Positions 34,638 through 42,220 of a stretch of DNA of 64,000 nt are shown piece after piece. Source of the stretch: CANNDT01 sp945876205 (GTDB taxonomy: Bacteria > Acidobacteriota > Vicinamibacteria > Vicinamibacterales > UBA2999); contig CANNDT010000010.1 of the NCBI GenBank assembly GCA_947503365.1, forward strand, positions 8,077 to 72,076, in the 5' to 3' direction. Each line of letters opens with the position of its first letter. The stretch's first letter is position 1. The notes beneath the pieces are model-generated. The model was not told the DNA's origin, did no database searches, and worked only from the letters and a program-made list of their open reading frames with translations. Both the position numbers and the translations under genes were made by a program.

Positions 34638-34659
34638 CGCGTGGCCTTCAGGCCACGCG
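34638..34659. repeat. REP-like palindrome (GGCCTTCAGGCC type)
   Basis: CGCGTGGCCT pairs perfectly with AGGCCACGCG around a two-base loop. A second, degenerate unit precedes it (34603-34622), and GCGCTACA/TGTAGCGC brackets the space between them. It has the same design as the palindromes at 9413-9518 and 45105-45202. It ends eight bases before the -10 of the next gene. Confidence 0.7.
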
Positions 34660-34666
34660 GGCGGAC

Positions 34667-34672
34667 TATCAT
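34667..34672 (+). promoter_or_regulatory. -10-like TATCAT, leaderless start for thiO
   Basis: TATCAT is followed by six bases and the GTG at 34679. There is no Shine-Dalgarno sequence. Confidence 0.45.
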
Positions 34673-34678
34673 CGTGAC

Positions 34679-35764
34679 GTGAACGTCACGATCGTCGGCG
34701 CGGGGATCGTCGGCTACGCGGTAGCCTACGAGCTGGCCTCGCGCGGCATCTCCATCCGCATCGTCGATCCGCGTGGCGCGGGACTTGGCGCCACGCACGC
34801 AACGGCAGGCATCCTCGCTCCCCACATTGAAGGGCATTCCGAAGAATTCCTGAAGCTCGGCGTATCCGGGCTCGCGTGCTACGACGCCTTCATCGAGCGC
34901 GTTCGGGCCGACTCGGGCCATTCGATCGAGTACCGGCGCACCGGCACCCTTCAGGTAGCGCGGACGCTTCTCGAAGCGGCAGAGCTCGAACGGGCGGCGC
35001 GCCGCCTGGCGGCTTCGGCCGTCGCTCACTCCCTGCTCGATCCCGCGAGCGTCGCGTCGATCGAACCTGCGCTCGCGCACGACGTGTCGGCAGGCTTGCT
35101 CGTGCCCGAGCACGGCTATGTCGTCGCCGCCGAATTGCTCTCGGCGCTTGCCGAGGCGGTGCAACGCACTGGCGGCACGCGGTCGCTCGGCGCCGTGCAG
35201 CAGATCGAGGAGATCGGGCGCGGCCTGCGTGTCACGACGTCGAATGAAGCCTTTGTCACGGAGGCGGTCGTCATCGCCGCGGGAAGCTGGTCGGGACAGG
35301 TCGCGTCACCTCCTGTGCCCGTGAAGCCGATTCGCGGGCAGCTGTTGCAGGTGCGTTTCCCGCAGCCGCCGATTTCGCGCGTCGTGTGGGGAAGCGCCTG
35401 CTATCTCGTGCCGTGGAACGACGGCTCCGTTCTCGTTGGCGCGACGGTTGAAGACGTCGGTTTCGATGAGCGCTCGACGGCAGGTGGGATAAGCCATCTG
35501 TTGGCATGCGCGGCGGAACTTCTCCCGGCAATAGCGTCAGCGAGCTTCGAAGATGTGCGCGTCGGGCTGCGTCCGCTCATGCCGGACGAGTTGCCGGTAA
35601 TTGGCGCTTCATCCACAATGCGCGGGGTGTATTACGCAACCGGCCATTATCGCAACGGCGTGCTGCTGGCGCCGCTGACCGCATTGGCGATCGCGGATGT
35701 GCTGGTCGACGGGCGCGTGCGGCCCGAGGTGGCGCACGTGGCACCGGGGCGTCTCGGACTGTAG
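34679..35764 (+). CDS. thiO: glycine oxidase ThiO-like FAD oxidoreductase
   Basis: The 361-residue DAO-family protein has an FAD-binding N terminus (VTIVGAGIVGYAVAYELA) and IRIVDPRGAGLGATHATAGILAP, the latter typical of glycine oxidase. The C terminus (VRVGLRPLMPDELPVIG, YYATGHYRNGVLLAPLTA) fits ThiO, which oxidises glycine to the imine used in thiazole synthesis. No other thiamine gene is adjacent, so a related amine oxidase is possible. GTG start. A MerR-type regulator follows 14 bases later. Confidence 0.8.
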   Translation: MNVTIVGAGIVGYAVAYELASRGISIRIVDPRGAGLGATHATAGILAPHIEGHSEEFLKLGVSGLACYDAFIERVRADSGHSIEYRRTGTLQVARTLLEAAELERAARRLAASAVAHSLLDPASVASIEPALAHDVSAGLLVPEHGYVVAAELLSALAEAVQRTGGTRSLGAVQQIEEIGRGLRVTTSNEAFVTEAVVIAAGSWSGQVASPPVPVKPIRGQLLQVRFPQPPISRVVWGSACYLVPWNDGSVLVGATVEDVGFDERSTAGGISHLLACAAELLPAIASASFEDVRVGLRPLMPDELPVIGASSTMRGVYYATGHYRNGVLLAPLTALAIADVLVDGRVRPEVAHVAPGRLGL

Positions 35765-35778
35765 GACGAGGACAAGGC

Positions 35779-36273
35779 GTGAGGCTCAAGAAGCACTACA
35801 CGTCGCGCGAAGTGGCCGGGCTGACCGGCCTGACGGCCCGGCAGCTGCAGTGGTGGGACGCTCGCCGCCTGTTCATGCCGGCGATAGCCTCGCACCGTAC
35901 GGAGGCGGGCGGCTTCACCGAGCGCCGCTACACCACGCTCGACGTGCTCGAGCTCCAGGTGCTCGCCGATCTCCGCCGGCGGGGGTTCTCCATTCCCCGG
36001 CTTCGCCGTCTGCTGGCGGCGCTTCACGACGTATTCGGCATTCGCCTGTACGAGACGATTGGCGACGACGGTCCGATGACGCTGTTTATCAGCGGAGATC
36101 AGTTGTACGCGCGCGATCGCGGCGGGCGGCTCTTCAACATGGACGAGCCGTCGCAGCCGATGCTGATGGTGGGGGAGGAGCTTCCGATGCGCCCGCTGGT
36201 TGCGCGGGAGCGAAAGCGCCGTACTACAGGATCGGAAAAACTTTCTCGAGGCCGTCGGCCGGCCGAGCGATGA
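35779..36273 (+). CDS. MerR-family transcriptional regulator
   Basis: A GTG at 35779, after a GGACGAGGAC stretch, gives a 164-residue protein. The N-terminal winged helix (about 5-75: YTSREVAGLTGLTARQLQWWDARRL, RRYTTLDVLELQVLADLRRRGFSIPRLRRLL) is a clear MerR DNA-binding domain. The C-terminal part is short (about 85-164) and contains a small beta-rich segment (ETIGDDGPMTLFISGDQLYARD); it lacks the cysteines of metal-sensing MerR proteins. It probably belongs to the thiO transcript. Its last 50 bases overlap the convergent microcompartment gene. Confidence 0.85.
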   Translation: MRLKKHYTSREVAGLTGLTARQLQWWDARRLFMPAIASHRTEAGGFTERRYTTLDVLELQVLADLRRRGFSIPRLRRLLAALHDVFGIRLYETIGDDGPMTLFISGDQLYARDRGGRLFNMDEPSQPMLMVGEELPMRPLVARERKRRTTGSEKLSRGRRPAER

Positions 36274-36544
36274 CGTGAACGCCGATCAGCTCGCCAACCC
36301 GGCGGGCGGCGGCGGCGCCGGCATCGGTCGCCGCCTTGACGGATCCGACATCGCCGCGAATCAGCGCGGTGACCAGCCCCGCATCGACCTTCTGCCAGCT
36401 CACGAGCGTGACGTTCGCGGTCTTCAGCATCGCGTCGGCAGCCTCGATCATCCCGATCAGGCCGCGGGTTTCGATCATGCCGAGCGCGTCGCCGATGTCA
36501 GCCTTCTCGTTCGCCATGGATTCCTTCTTTTTCGCCGCGGCCAT
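36224..36544 (-). CDS. bacterial microcompartment hexameric shell protein (BMC-H)
   Basis: The protein is one BMC domain of the PduA/EutM/CsoS1 class: ALGMIETRGLIGMIEAADAM, then a central strand and IRGDVGSVKAATDAGAAAAR. It is 106 residues from 36544, or 97 from ATG 36517, which has AAGGA upstream and gives the more usual N terminus MANEK. The pore loop, usually KIGSG or similar, reads Lys52-Val53-Asp54-Ala55-Gly56 (106-residue numbering), placing an acidic residue at the pore. No other shell, encapsulated-enzyme or pentamer gene is in the window, so it is an orphan or satellite gene. Confidence 0.92.
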   Translation of the reverse strand: MAAAKKKESMANEKADIGDALGMIETRGLIGMIEAADAMLKTANVTLVSWQKVDAGLVTALIRGDVGSVKAATDAGAAAARRVGELIGVHVIARPADGLEKVFPIL

Positions 36545-36553
36545 CTTACCACC

Positions 36554-37090
36554 CTACCATCCCTGCCGCTGGCGCAAGGACGTGATGTGCGCGACGTGGT
36601 GACGCGAGTGCCAGGCATACTGCTGGAGCAGCCAGTCGAGGGTCAGGAGGCCCTCGGGGTACTCCGGGTGGCTGAACGCGCGGGCGTACTGCTCCAGCGT
36701 CATCGCCCGGAATAGCGTGACCCAGCGGGCGTGGAGGGCGTCCAGCAGCAGGAGCGACGGCTCGATTGGCATCCGCGCGTCCGCCAGCCCAGCCCAGGTC
36801 TTTTCGTCGTACGGCTTGATCGTCGGCGCATCCTCGGTCAGCGCCAGCTTCAGACGCACGTAGGCATTCAGGTGGCTGTCGGGCACGTGGTGCACGACCT
36901 GGCGCAGCGTCCAGCCACCGTCGCGGTACGGCGTGTCGAGCTGCGCGTCGTTGAGGCCCGCCACGGCATCCCGCATCTGTCGTGGCAGGGTGGCCAGGTC
37001 GTCGATCGCGGCGCGCCGCACCTCGTCGCTGGGCGTCACCGGCGAAAAGCGTCCCGCCGGATATCGCAGCTCGTCGATCATGAGCCCCAT
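36554..37090 (-). CDS. YfiT/BstA-like DinB-fold protein, putative bacillithiol transferase
   Basis: The 178-residue DinB/YfiT four-helix-bundle protein has the family N terminus (ELRYPAGRFSP). Its metal-binding histidines are His67 (VVHHVPDSH), His161 and His165 (WHSRHHVAH), close to the positions in Bacillus YfiT. Family members transfer bacillithiol to electrophiles, or were annotated as metal-dependent hydrolases. The presence of bshB1-bshA 31 kb away supports a bacillithiol link. It is nine bases after the shell gene's start on the same strand. Confidence 0.9.
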   Translation of the reverse strand: MGLMIDELRYPAGRFSPVTPSDEVRRAAIDDLATLPRQMRDAVAGLNDAQLDTPYRDGGWTLRQVVHHVPDSHLNAYVRLKLALTEDAPTIKPYDEKTWAGLADARMPIEPSLLLLDALHARWVTLFRAMTLEQYARAFSHPEYPEGLLTLDWLLQQYAWHSRHHVAHITSLRQRQGW

Positions 37091-37096
37091 TACAAT
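37091..37096 (+). promoter_or_regulatory. -10-like TACAAT before the GNAT gene
   Basis: TACAAT ends 15 bases before the ATG at 37112, giving a leader of about eight bases without a Shine-Dalgarno. It is in the 21-base divergent gap. Confidence 0.4.
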
Positions 37097-37111
37097 TCAA
37101 CGGCCGACTTG

Positions 37112-38071
37112 ATGCCACTAGTTCTCGCCGAGGGCGATCTCCTCGAACAGATCCTCGACTCCACGTATCCAGTCTGGAACGAAGGACTGACCCGCGCCGC
37201 GTACGGCCGGTGGAACACCGCCCAGATGCGGACGCCGTGGGGTCTCGCGCATCTGCACCGGTTCGCGCTCGTCGATGACGCGGGCCGCCTGCTCGCCAGC
37301 GCCAAGCGCTACCGCTACGACATGCGGCTCGATGGCACAGACGGCTGGATGTGCGGCCTTGGCGCGGTGTTCACGCCTCCAGAACAGCGAGGCCGCGGGC
37401 ACGCAAGCGAGCTCATTCGACAGCTCCTGGACCAGGAGCGCGCCGCCGGAGCGGTCATGGCCACGCTGTTTTCTGAAATCGGCGAGGCCTACTATCGTCG
37501 CCTTGGATTCGAGCCGGTGCCGCTCGAGGAGGTGAAGGTCGAGCTGATTCGAAAAGGCGGGACGCCGGCGATGCTGGTTCGCGCGGGAGCCGAGCGCGAT
37601 CTTCCCGACATCGCGGCGATGAACGCGGTGCGTTCGGCGTCCGCGCGCTTTGCGCTGCGCCGCGACCCGGCCCAGATGTATTACGCGTTGAGCAAGAAGC
37701 GCTTGTTTTCGGGCCTGGCTCCCACGGGACTGCGGCCGACGGAGTTCTTCGTCGCCGAAGAGGGATCGTCGGCCGTCGCCTACGTCGTGATCACCGTCTC
37801 GGGCGACAACTGGACGATCGAGGAAGCGGGGGATCGGGATCCGGCGGCGGCGCGGCTTGGCGCGATGCTCCAGGTGCTGGTCGCGCGCGAGCCCAGCCTC
37901 CGCGTGCCGGTGATGCGGGCGTGGTGGCCGGCGGGTTTTCCGGTGCCGCCGCAGCTACGCATCACGGAGCGCGCCCCGGCTGCGGACGTGTTCATGGTGC
38001 GGCCGCTGGCGGAAACCGGGGCGCCGCTCCGCTCCGAGGACGTCTTCTACTGGCGGAGCGACTACTTTTAG
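37112..38071 (+). CDS. GNAT-family N-acetyltransferase, two-domain
   Basis: The ATG at 37112 opens MPLVLAEGDLLEQILDSTYPVW. The 319-residue protein has a GNAT domain with acetyl-CoA-binding motif A (VFTPPEQRGRGHASELIRQLL, about 88-108) and GEAYYRRLGFEPVPL. A second, less conserved domain follows (about 150-319). The overall shape recalls Eis-like two-domain acetyltransferases. The substrate is unknown. It ends in a short GTAGCTGG repeat. Confidence 0.8.
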   Translation: MPLVLAEGDLLEQILDSTYPVWNEGLTRAAYGRWNTAQMRTPWGLAHLHRFALVDDAGRLLASAKRYRYDMRLDGTDGWMCGLGAVFTPPEQRGRGHASELIRQLLDQERAAGAVMATLFSEIGEAYYRRLGFEPVPLEEVKVELIRKGGTPAMLVRAGAERDLPDIAAMNAVRSASARFALRRDPAQMYYALSKKRLFSGLAPTGLRPTEFFVAEEGSSAVAYVVITVSGDNWTIEEAGDRDPAAARLGAMLQVLVAREPSLRVPVMRAWWPAGFPVPPQLRITERAPAADVFMVRPLAETGAPLRSEDVFYWRSDYF

Positions 38072-38096
38072 GTAGCTGGGTAGCTGGGTGGCTGGG
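38072..38096. repeat. GTAGCTGG tandem octamer repeat
   Basis: Three imperfect tandem copies of GTAGCTGG fill the whole gap between the GNAT stop codon and the end of the convergent ParA-like pseudogene. Confidence 0.6.
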
Positions 38097-38792
38097 CTAG
38101 GGATCGATGCGGCGGATTTCGTCGTAGGCTTTGTGCAGCCACGTCTTGACCCGCTGACGCTCGAGCAGACCCAGCACGGATCCATCCTTGCCGCCGCGCA
38201 TGGTGGCCGCCCAGAAGCTCGAGCTCTGGGCGTCGATTTTCTGCATCGTGACGTCCTGCAACCGTCGCAGCGTGACCACCGACGCTCCCAGTTGCTTCGC
38301 TCGTTCGAGCGCTCCGGACGATTCGAGGATGGTGAAGTCGGAACCGCGAATCTCGTTGAGCACGACGACAAGCGGCAGGCGGCCACCGAACTGGTTCAGG
38401 AGCTTATCGAGCAGGTCGACGGAATCCCGCCCCGCATCCATCACGTGCCAGTAGGTCACCGACACACCCAGCTCGCCGCTGATATCGAGCAGCGCCGAGT
38501 CCTCCATCCACTGCGTGAGAAACGCATGCGTCTGAGCCGCAAGGTCCACGAGGATCCGCCGCTCGGGAACTTCGGCCGCGGCTTCAACGATGCGGTCGAG
38601 CCCCTCGTAGCGATCGATGACAACCGGCGCGGCAAAGCCCGAGTAGAAGCGAAGCAGCGAGCCGTGCGACTTGTCGGTGTCGAAGCCGAGGAATGGGATG
38701 TGACGGTCGATGAATTACTGGGCGAGGACACGTGCGACGACGGACTTGCCGACACCGCCCTTTTCGCCGCCGATGAAGTGAAGCCGCGTCAT
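38097..38792 (-). pseudogene. ParA/CbiA-type ATPase gene with an internal ochre codon
   Basis: From the ATG at 38792 the protein reads MTRLHFIGGEKGGVGKSVVA, a deviant Walker A motif of the ParA/MinD/CobQ ATPases. Codon 26 is TAA (38717-38715). The same frame then continues FIDRHIPFLGFDTDKSHGSL through to 38097 with no other defect, for about 231 codons. The context (VLAQ-stop-FIDR) suggests a Tyr codon TAC/TAT changed to TAA. No ParB or plasmid gene is nearby; the family includes mobilisation and partition proteins. Readthrough, reinitiation at 38549, or a sequencing error are possible alternatives. Confidence 0.8.
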
Positions 38793-38839
38793 GTGGTGAG
38801 TATGTTGGCACACTCCCACCACCGGCTTGTGCGGAAACA

Positions 38840-40606
38840 TCAGCGCGTGATCAGTTTGAGATCGACCGCCTTCGACTCGCCGTCGCCGAGCGACAGCGTG
38901 GACGCCTTGGCCTTCATCTCTGTAAGAAAGTCCGGGTCGTTGGCTTCGCCCTCTTCGAGGTAATCGACCGCCACCGCGAGGTAGCGCGCGTTGGCCGGTA
39001 GCGAGCGAATCTTGAACATCCCCTGCTGATCGGGCCGCGCGGAACGGATGTACCGCGACGGTCCTACCCACTTCGTTTCATCGTCGGGAAAGATCACGAC
39101 CGTGTAATCGAGCACGGCATCCGCCGTGGCCGTGGCCACCTTGCCGTTCACTTCGGTGATCTTGTCGGTGAGGATGATCTGGGCGTCCTTGAAGTCCTGG
39201 GTGGATTTGAAGTCGATCGGCGTGTCCGAGACATCCACGCCGCCGACCATCACCGCCTTGAGCATCCAGTTCTGCGGCAGTCCGTTCACACGAATCACGC
39301 GCAAGCCAAAGAGGTTGCTCAGGACGAAGGTGCCGTCTGCGTCCGCCCGTGCGGGACGCGCAAAGGCAGGCTGCGGTTGCATCGCCTGCGTCGTGACCTG
39401 GATTCCGTTTGTCGGGATCTTCGTCCCCGCGCCCTGCGCGGCGACGATCGCGCCCGAAACGGTGGCGCCCTTGCCGGTCACGAGCGTGATGCCGGTGATG
39501 TCCTCGTTGCCGACGGACAAAGGCACGGTGGCAAGCTCGACATCCGGCACGGGCCCGGCGCCACCGCCACCGAATCGGCCTCCGCCACCGGGTCCGCCAG
39601 ATGTGGCGGTCAATGTGTACGAACCGGGCGCGACGTTCGGAATCGTAAAGCTACCGTCGCCGGCAACCCTGCTCTGGCCGCCGCCGGCGAATGGACCGCC
39701 GAGGCCGCCACCCGCTTGATCCGACGGGCTCAGGATCAGCATGCCGCCCGAGAGTGCGCCGCCATCGGAACCGATGACCGTGCCCGACACACGAACCGTG
39801 CGCACGGGCAGCAGCGCGAAGCTGACGTTCCCCTGTTCCTGTCCGAGTGACACGGTAACCTTCTGCGCCTCGGTTACGCTGCCCGTACCCGGGAAGTATG
39901 TCGGGGCGTAGCTGGTGGCATCGGCTGGGTCGTCGACCGGCAACGCCCGCACCGTCGCGCTGACGTAGTAGTCGCCTGGCATCAGGCCAAATACGCGGAA
40001 GGCGCCCGTGTCGTCGCTCTGATCGCCGCCGCCGGCGGGCGTGAGACGACGAATGCCTTGCACCATCTGGTAGCGCATCACCTGGACGCGCGCGCCCGCG
40101 ACCGCATCGCCGAATTCATCGAACACGTGACCTGTGATGGCGGCGCCGCGAGGCAGCGAGAAATCGGCGCGGTCGATGACCTGCTTGTCGGCGAGCTCGA
40201 TCGGGCGGCCCGCCTCGAACGGACGGCGCTGGCCGTAGCGCAGCGTGACGAATCCCGCCTTCGAGGCAGCGAGATCCCAGCGGCCGGCTGGAAGGTCCCT
40301 GAACTCAAACCGTCCCTGCGCGTCGGTGGTGGTGAGGCGGCCGCGTCCGCCGCCGGAGGTGGCGCGCACTTGCGCCCGGCGGATCGGCGTGCCGGTGTCG
40401 ACGGTGAGAATTCGCCCGCGGATTACCGCCGTGCCTGTCGGCGCGGCCTGCTGGTCGCGCGCGACGCCGCCCTGCCGTCCGCCGCGCACCCCGCCTTCTA
40501 CGCCGCCGCCCCCGGGTCCCGGGGGTGCACCCTGTTGGGGTGCTTGCGCCGCCGCCGCGGTTGCGCAGGCCATCAGCACGGCGAGTGAAAGAAGAAACGG
40601 CTTCAT
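38840..40606 (-). CDS. secreted protein with repeated carboxypeptidase-regulatory-like domains
   Basis: The 588-residue protein has a signal peptide (MKPFLLSLAVLMACATAAAA) and a Gly/Pro-rich linker (about 21-58). Several beta-sandwich domains of the CarboxypepD_reg/CNA-B type follow: about 60-150 (TAVIRGRILTVDTGTPIRRAQ), 152-240 (AAITGHVFDEFGDAVAGARV), 270-370 (VSGTVIGSDGGALSGGML) and 375-480. No enzymatic domain is present. Such proteins are common in Acidobacteria and are probably surface or periplasmic scaffolds; their function is unknown. Confidence 0.82.
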   Translation of the reverse strand: MKPFLLSLAVLMACATAAAAQAPQQGAPPGPGGGGVEGGVRGGRQGGVARDQQAAPTGTAVIRGRILTVDTGTPIRRAQVRATSGGGRGRLTTTDAQGRFEFRDLPAGRWDLAASKAGFVTLRYGQRRPFEAGRPIELADKQVIDRADFSLPRGAAITGHVFDEFGDAVAGARVQVMRYQMVQGIRRLTPAGGGDQSDDTGAFRVFGLMPGDYYVSATVRALPVDDPADATSYAPTYFPGTGSVTEAQKVTVSLGQEQGNVSFALLPVRTVRVSGTVIGSDGGALSGGMLILSPSDQAGGGLGGPFAGGGQSRVAGDGSFTIPNVAPGSYTLTATSGGPGGGGRFGGGGAGPVPDVELATVPLSVGNEDITGITLVTGKGATVSGAIVAAQGAGTKIPTNGIQVTTQAMQPQPAFARPARADADGTFVLSNLFGLRVIRVNGLPQNWMLKAVMVGGVDVSDTPIDFKSTQDFKDAQIILTDKITEVNGKVATATADAVLDYTVVIFPDDETKWVGPSRYIRSARPDQQGMFKIRSLPANARYLAVAVDYLEEGEANDPDFLTEMKAKASTLSLGDGESKAVDLKLITR

Positions 40607-40654
40607 ACCCTACTCATTAGACGACGACTTCGGCCCAGGGTTGTTAATACCTGG

Positions 40655-42220
40655 TTAAACGCTGCCGTGCGCCTTCAGGACCGTTTGCGCCGCCAGCCGG
40701 CCGCTGGTCGCCGTCAGAAAACCACCCGGATGCGTGCCAGCGCCGCAGAGATAGAGGCCGCGAATGGGGCTGTCGTATCGCGCATACCCAAGCAGCGGGC
40801 GCGCGGCGAACAACTGGTCGAGCGCGAGCTCGCCGTGGAAGATGTGGCCGCCATGAAACCCGTATTCGGTCTCGAGATCGGCCGGCGTCAGCACCTGCGC
40901 CGCGATGACGAGCGCGGACGTCCCCGGCGCGAACCGGTCGAGCGTGCGCAGCACCGCATCCAGAAGCGTCTGCTTCGCCGCGTCCCACTCGACGCCGCGC
41001 AACCTGTGCGGCGCGTAGTGCGCGTACACAGACATGACGTGCCCGCCGCCCGGTGCCAGGCCGGGATCAAGGATCGATGGGATCGCGACGTCGAGCCATG
41101 GATCGACCGGCACCTCGCCATACTTGGCGCGGTCGAACGCCCGCTCCATGTCGTCCAGCGTCGGGCCGATGTGAATGCGGCCGGCCAGCCACTCAGGTGA
41201 CGTGGCGCCGCGGAACGCCGGCAGCGCCGAGAGCGCAAGGTTTACTTTGGCCACCGTTCCCGCGGCGCGGTAGTGCTGCATCTTCGATCTGAAATCTGGA
41301 CCGAGATCCGTTGGTGTTACGAGCGTCAGGAAGGTCGACTTCGGATCGATCGCCGACATCACAACGGTTGCCGGTAGCTCGCGACCGTCCACGAGGACGC
41401 CCGCCACCTGGTTGTTGCCAATGAGGATGCGCTCCACTCGCGCATTCGTTCGGATGTCGGCTCCAGCCGCGCGCGCGGCAGCCGCCATTGCGTTGGTCAA
41501 GGCGCCGGGACCTCCGCGGACTTGTGACGCCCCGTCCGCAAGCTGCTGGTGCGCGTGCCGCAACAACAGCACGAGGCCGCTGCCCGCGGATCGTGGGCCA
41601 AACATGGTTCCGGACAGCGCCGGCGCCGACAGCGCTGCGCGCAGGAGATCGGTCTCGAACCACTCGCTCATGAGATCCGCGACCGGCATCGGCGCCCACC
41701 GAAGCAAACGGTACGCGTCGCGTGTGCCGAGGCTGCGAATGCGTCGGCCAAGCTTCAGCAGGTTCCACAGATCGCCGGTGCCAGGTCGATCGATATCGGG
41801 CGGTGGTTGCGTGAGCATGCCGCCAAGCGCGCCTGCGATGCGCGCGAGCGTGGATCGGTAGGTGGGGTAGGCCTCGGCGTCCCTCGGGCTCCGTTGCCGC
41901 AACGCGTCGCGCGTCCGCAATCGATCGGCCGACAGCACGATCGGGAATCCGTTGTCGCCAGGCGCGAATACCTCGACCGGCGGCGTGAGGAACTCGACGC
42001 CATGTGTGGCGAGGTCCATGTCGCGGGCGATGTCGGCGTGCACGCAGGTGTGATGCGTTAACGTCGGACACCTGAAGCCCGGGTGAACCTCTCCGGTGAT
42101 CGCGCCGCCGCCGACGATGCCGCGCGCTTCGAGCACGATCGGCTTCCGTCCGGCCTTGGCAAGGTAGTACGCCGCGGCAAGACCGTTGTGGCCTCCACCG
42201 ATGATGACGACGGTACTCAT
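40655..42220 (-). CDS. FAD-dependent oxidoreductase, phytoene-desaturase/PYROXD2-like (copy 2)
   Basis: The ATG at 42220 overlaps the stop of the upstream paralogue (ATGA) and opens STVVIIGGGHNGLAAAYYLA. The 521-residue flavoprotein keeps the FAD fold (residues 3-35), the mid-region NAMAAAARAAGADIRTNARV and the C-terminal FAD-closing segment (YLCGAGTHPGGFLTATSGR). PYROXD2-like members are not proven carotenoid enzymes. It is clearly homologous to the next gene, with the same order of motifs, and probably arose by tandem duplication. Confidence 0.88.
   Translation of the reverse strand: MSTVVIIGGGHNGLAAAYYLAKAGRKPIVLEARGIVGGGAITGEVHPGFRCPTLTHHTCVHADIARDMDLATHGVEFLTPPVEVFAPGDNGFPIVLSADRLRTRDALRQRSPRDAEAYPTYRSTLARIAGALGGMLTQPPPDIDRPGTGDLWNLLKLGRRIRSLGTRDAYRLLRWAPMPVADLMSEWFETDLLRAALSAPALSGTMFGPRSAGSGLVLLLRHAHQQLADGASQVRGGPGALTNAMAAAARAAGADIRTNARVERILIGNNQVAGVLVDGRELPATVVMSAIDPKSTFLTLVTPTDLGPDFRSKMQHYRAAGTVAKVNLALSALPAFRGATSPEWLAGRIHIGPTLDDMERAFDRAKYGEVPVDPWLDVAIPSILDPGLAPGGGHVMSVYAHYAPHRLRGVEWDAAKQTLLDAVLRTLDRFAPGTSALVIAAQVLTPADLETEYGFHGGHIFHGELALDQLFAARPLLGYARYDSPIRGLYLCGAGTHPGGFLTATSGRLAAQTVLKAHGSV

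Noticed and set aside
38097..38792. Plasmid partition locus.
   Set aside because: There is no parB, parS or replication gene nearby, and the ATPase frame is interrupted.
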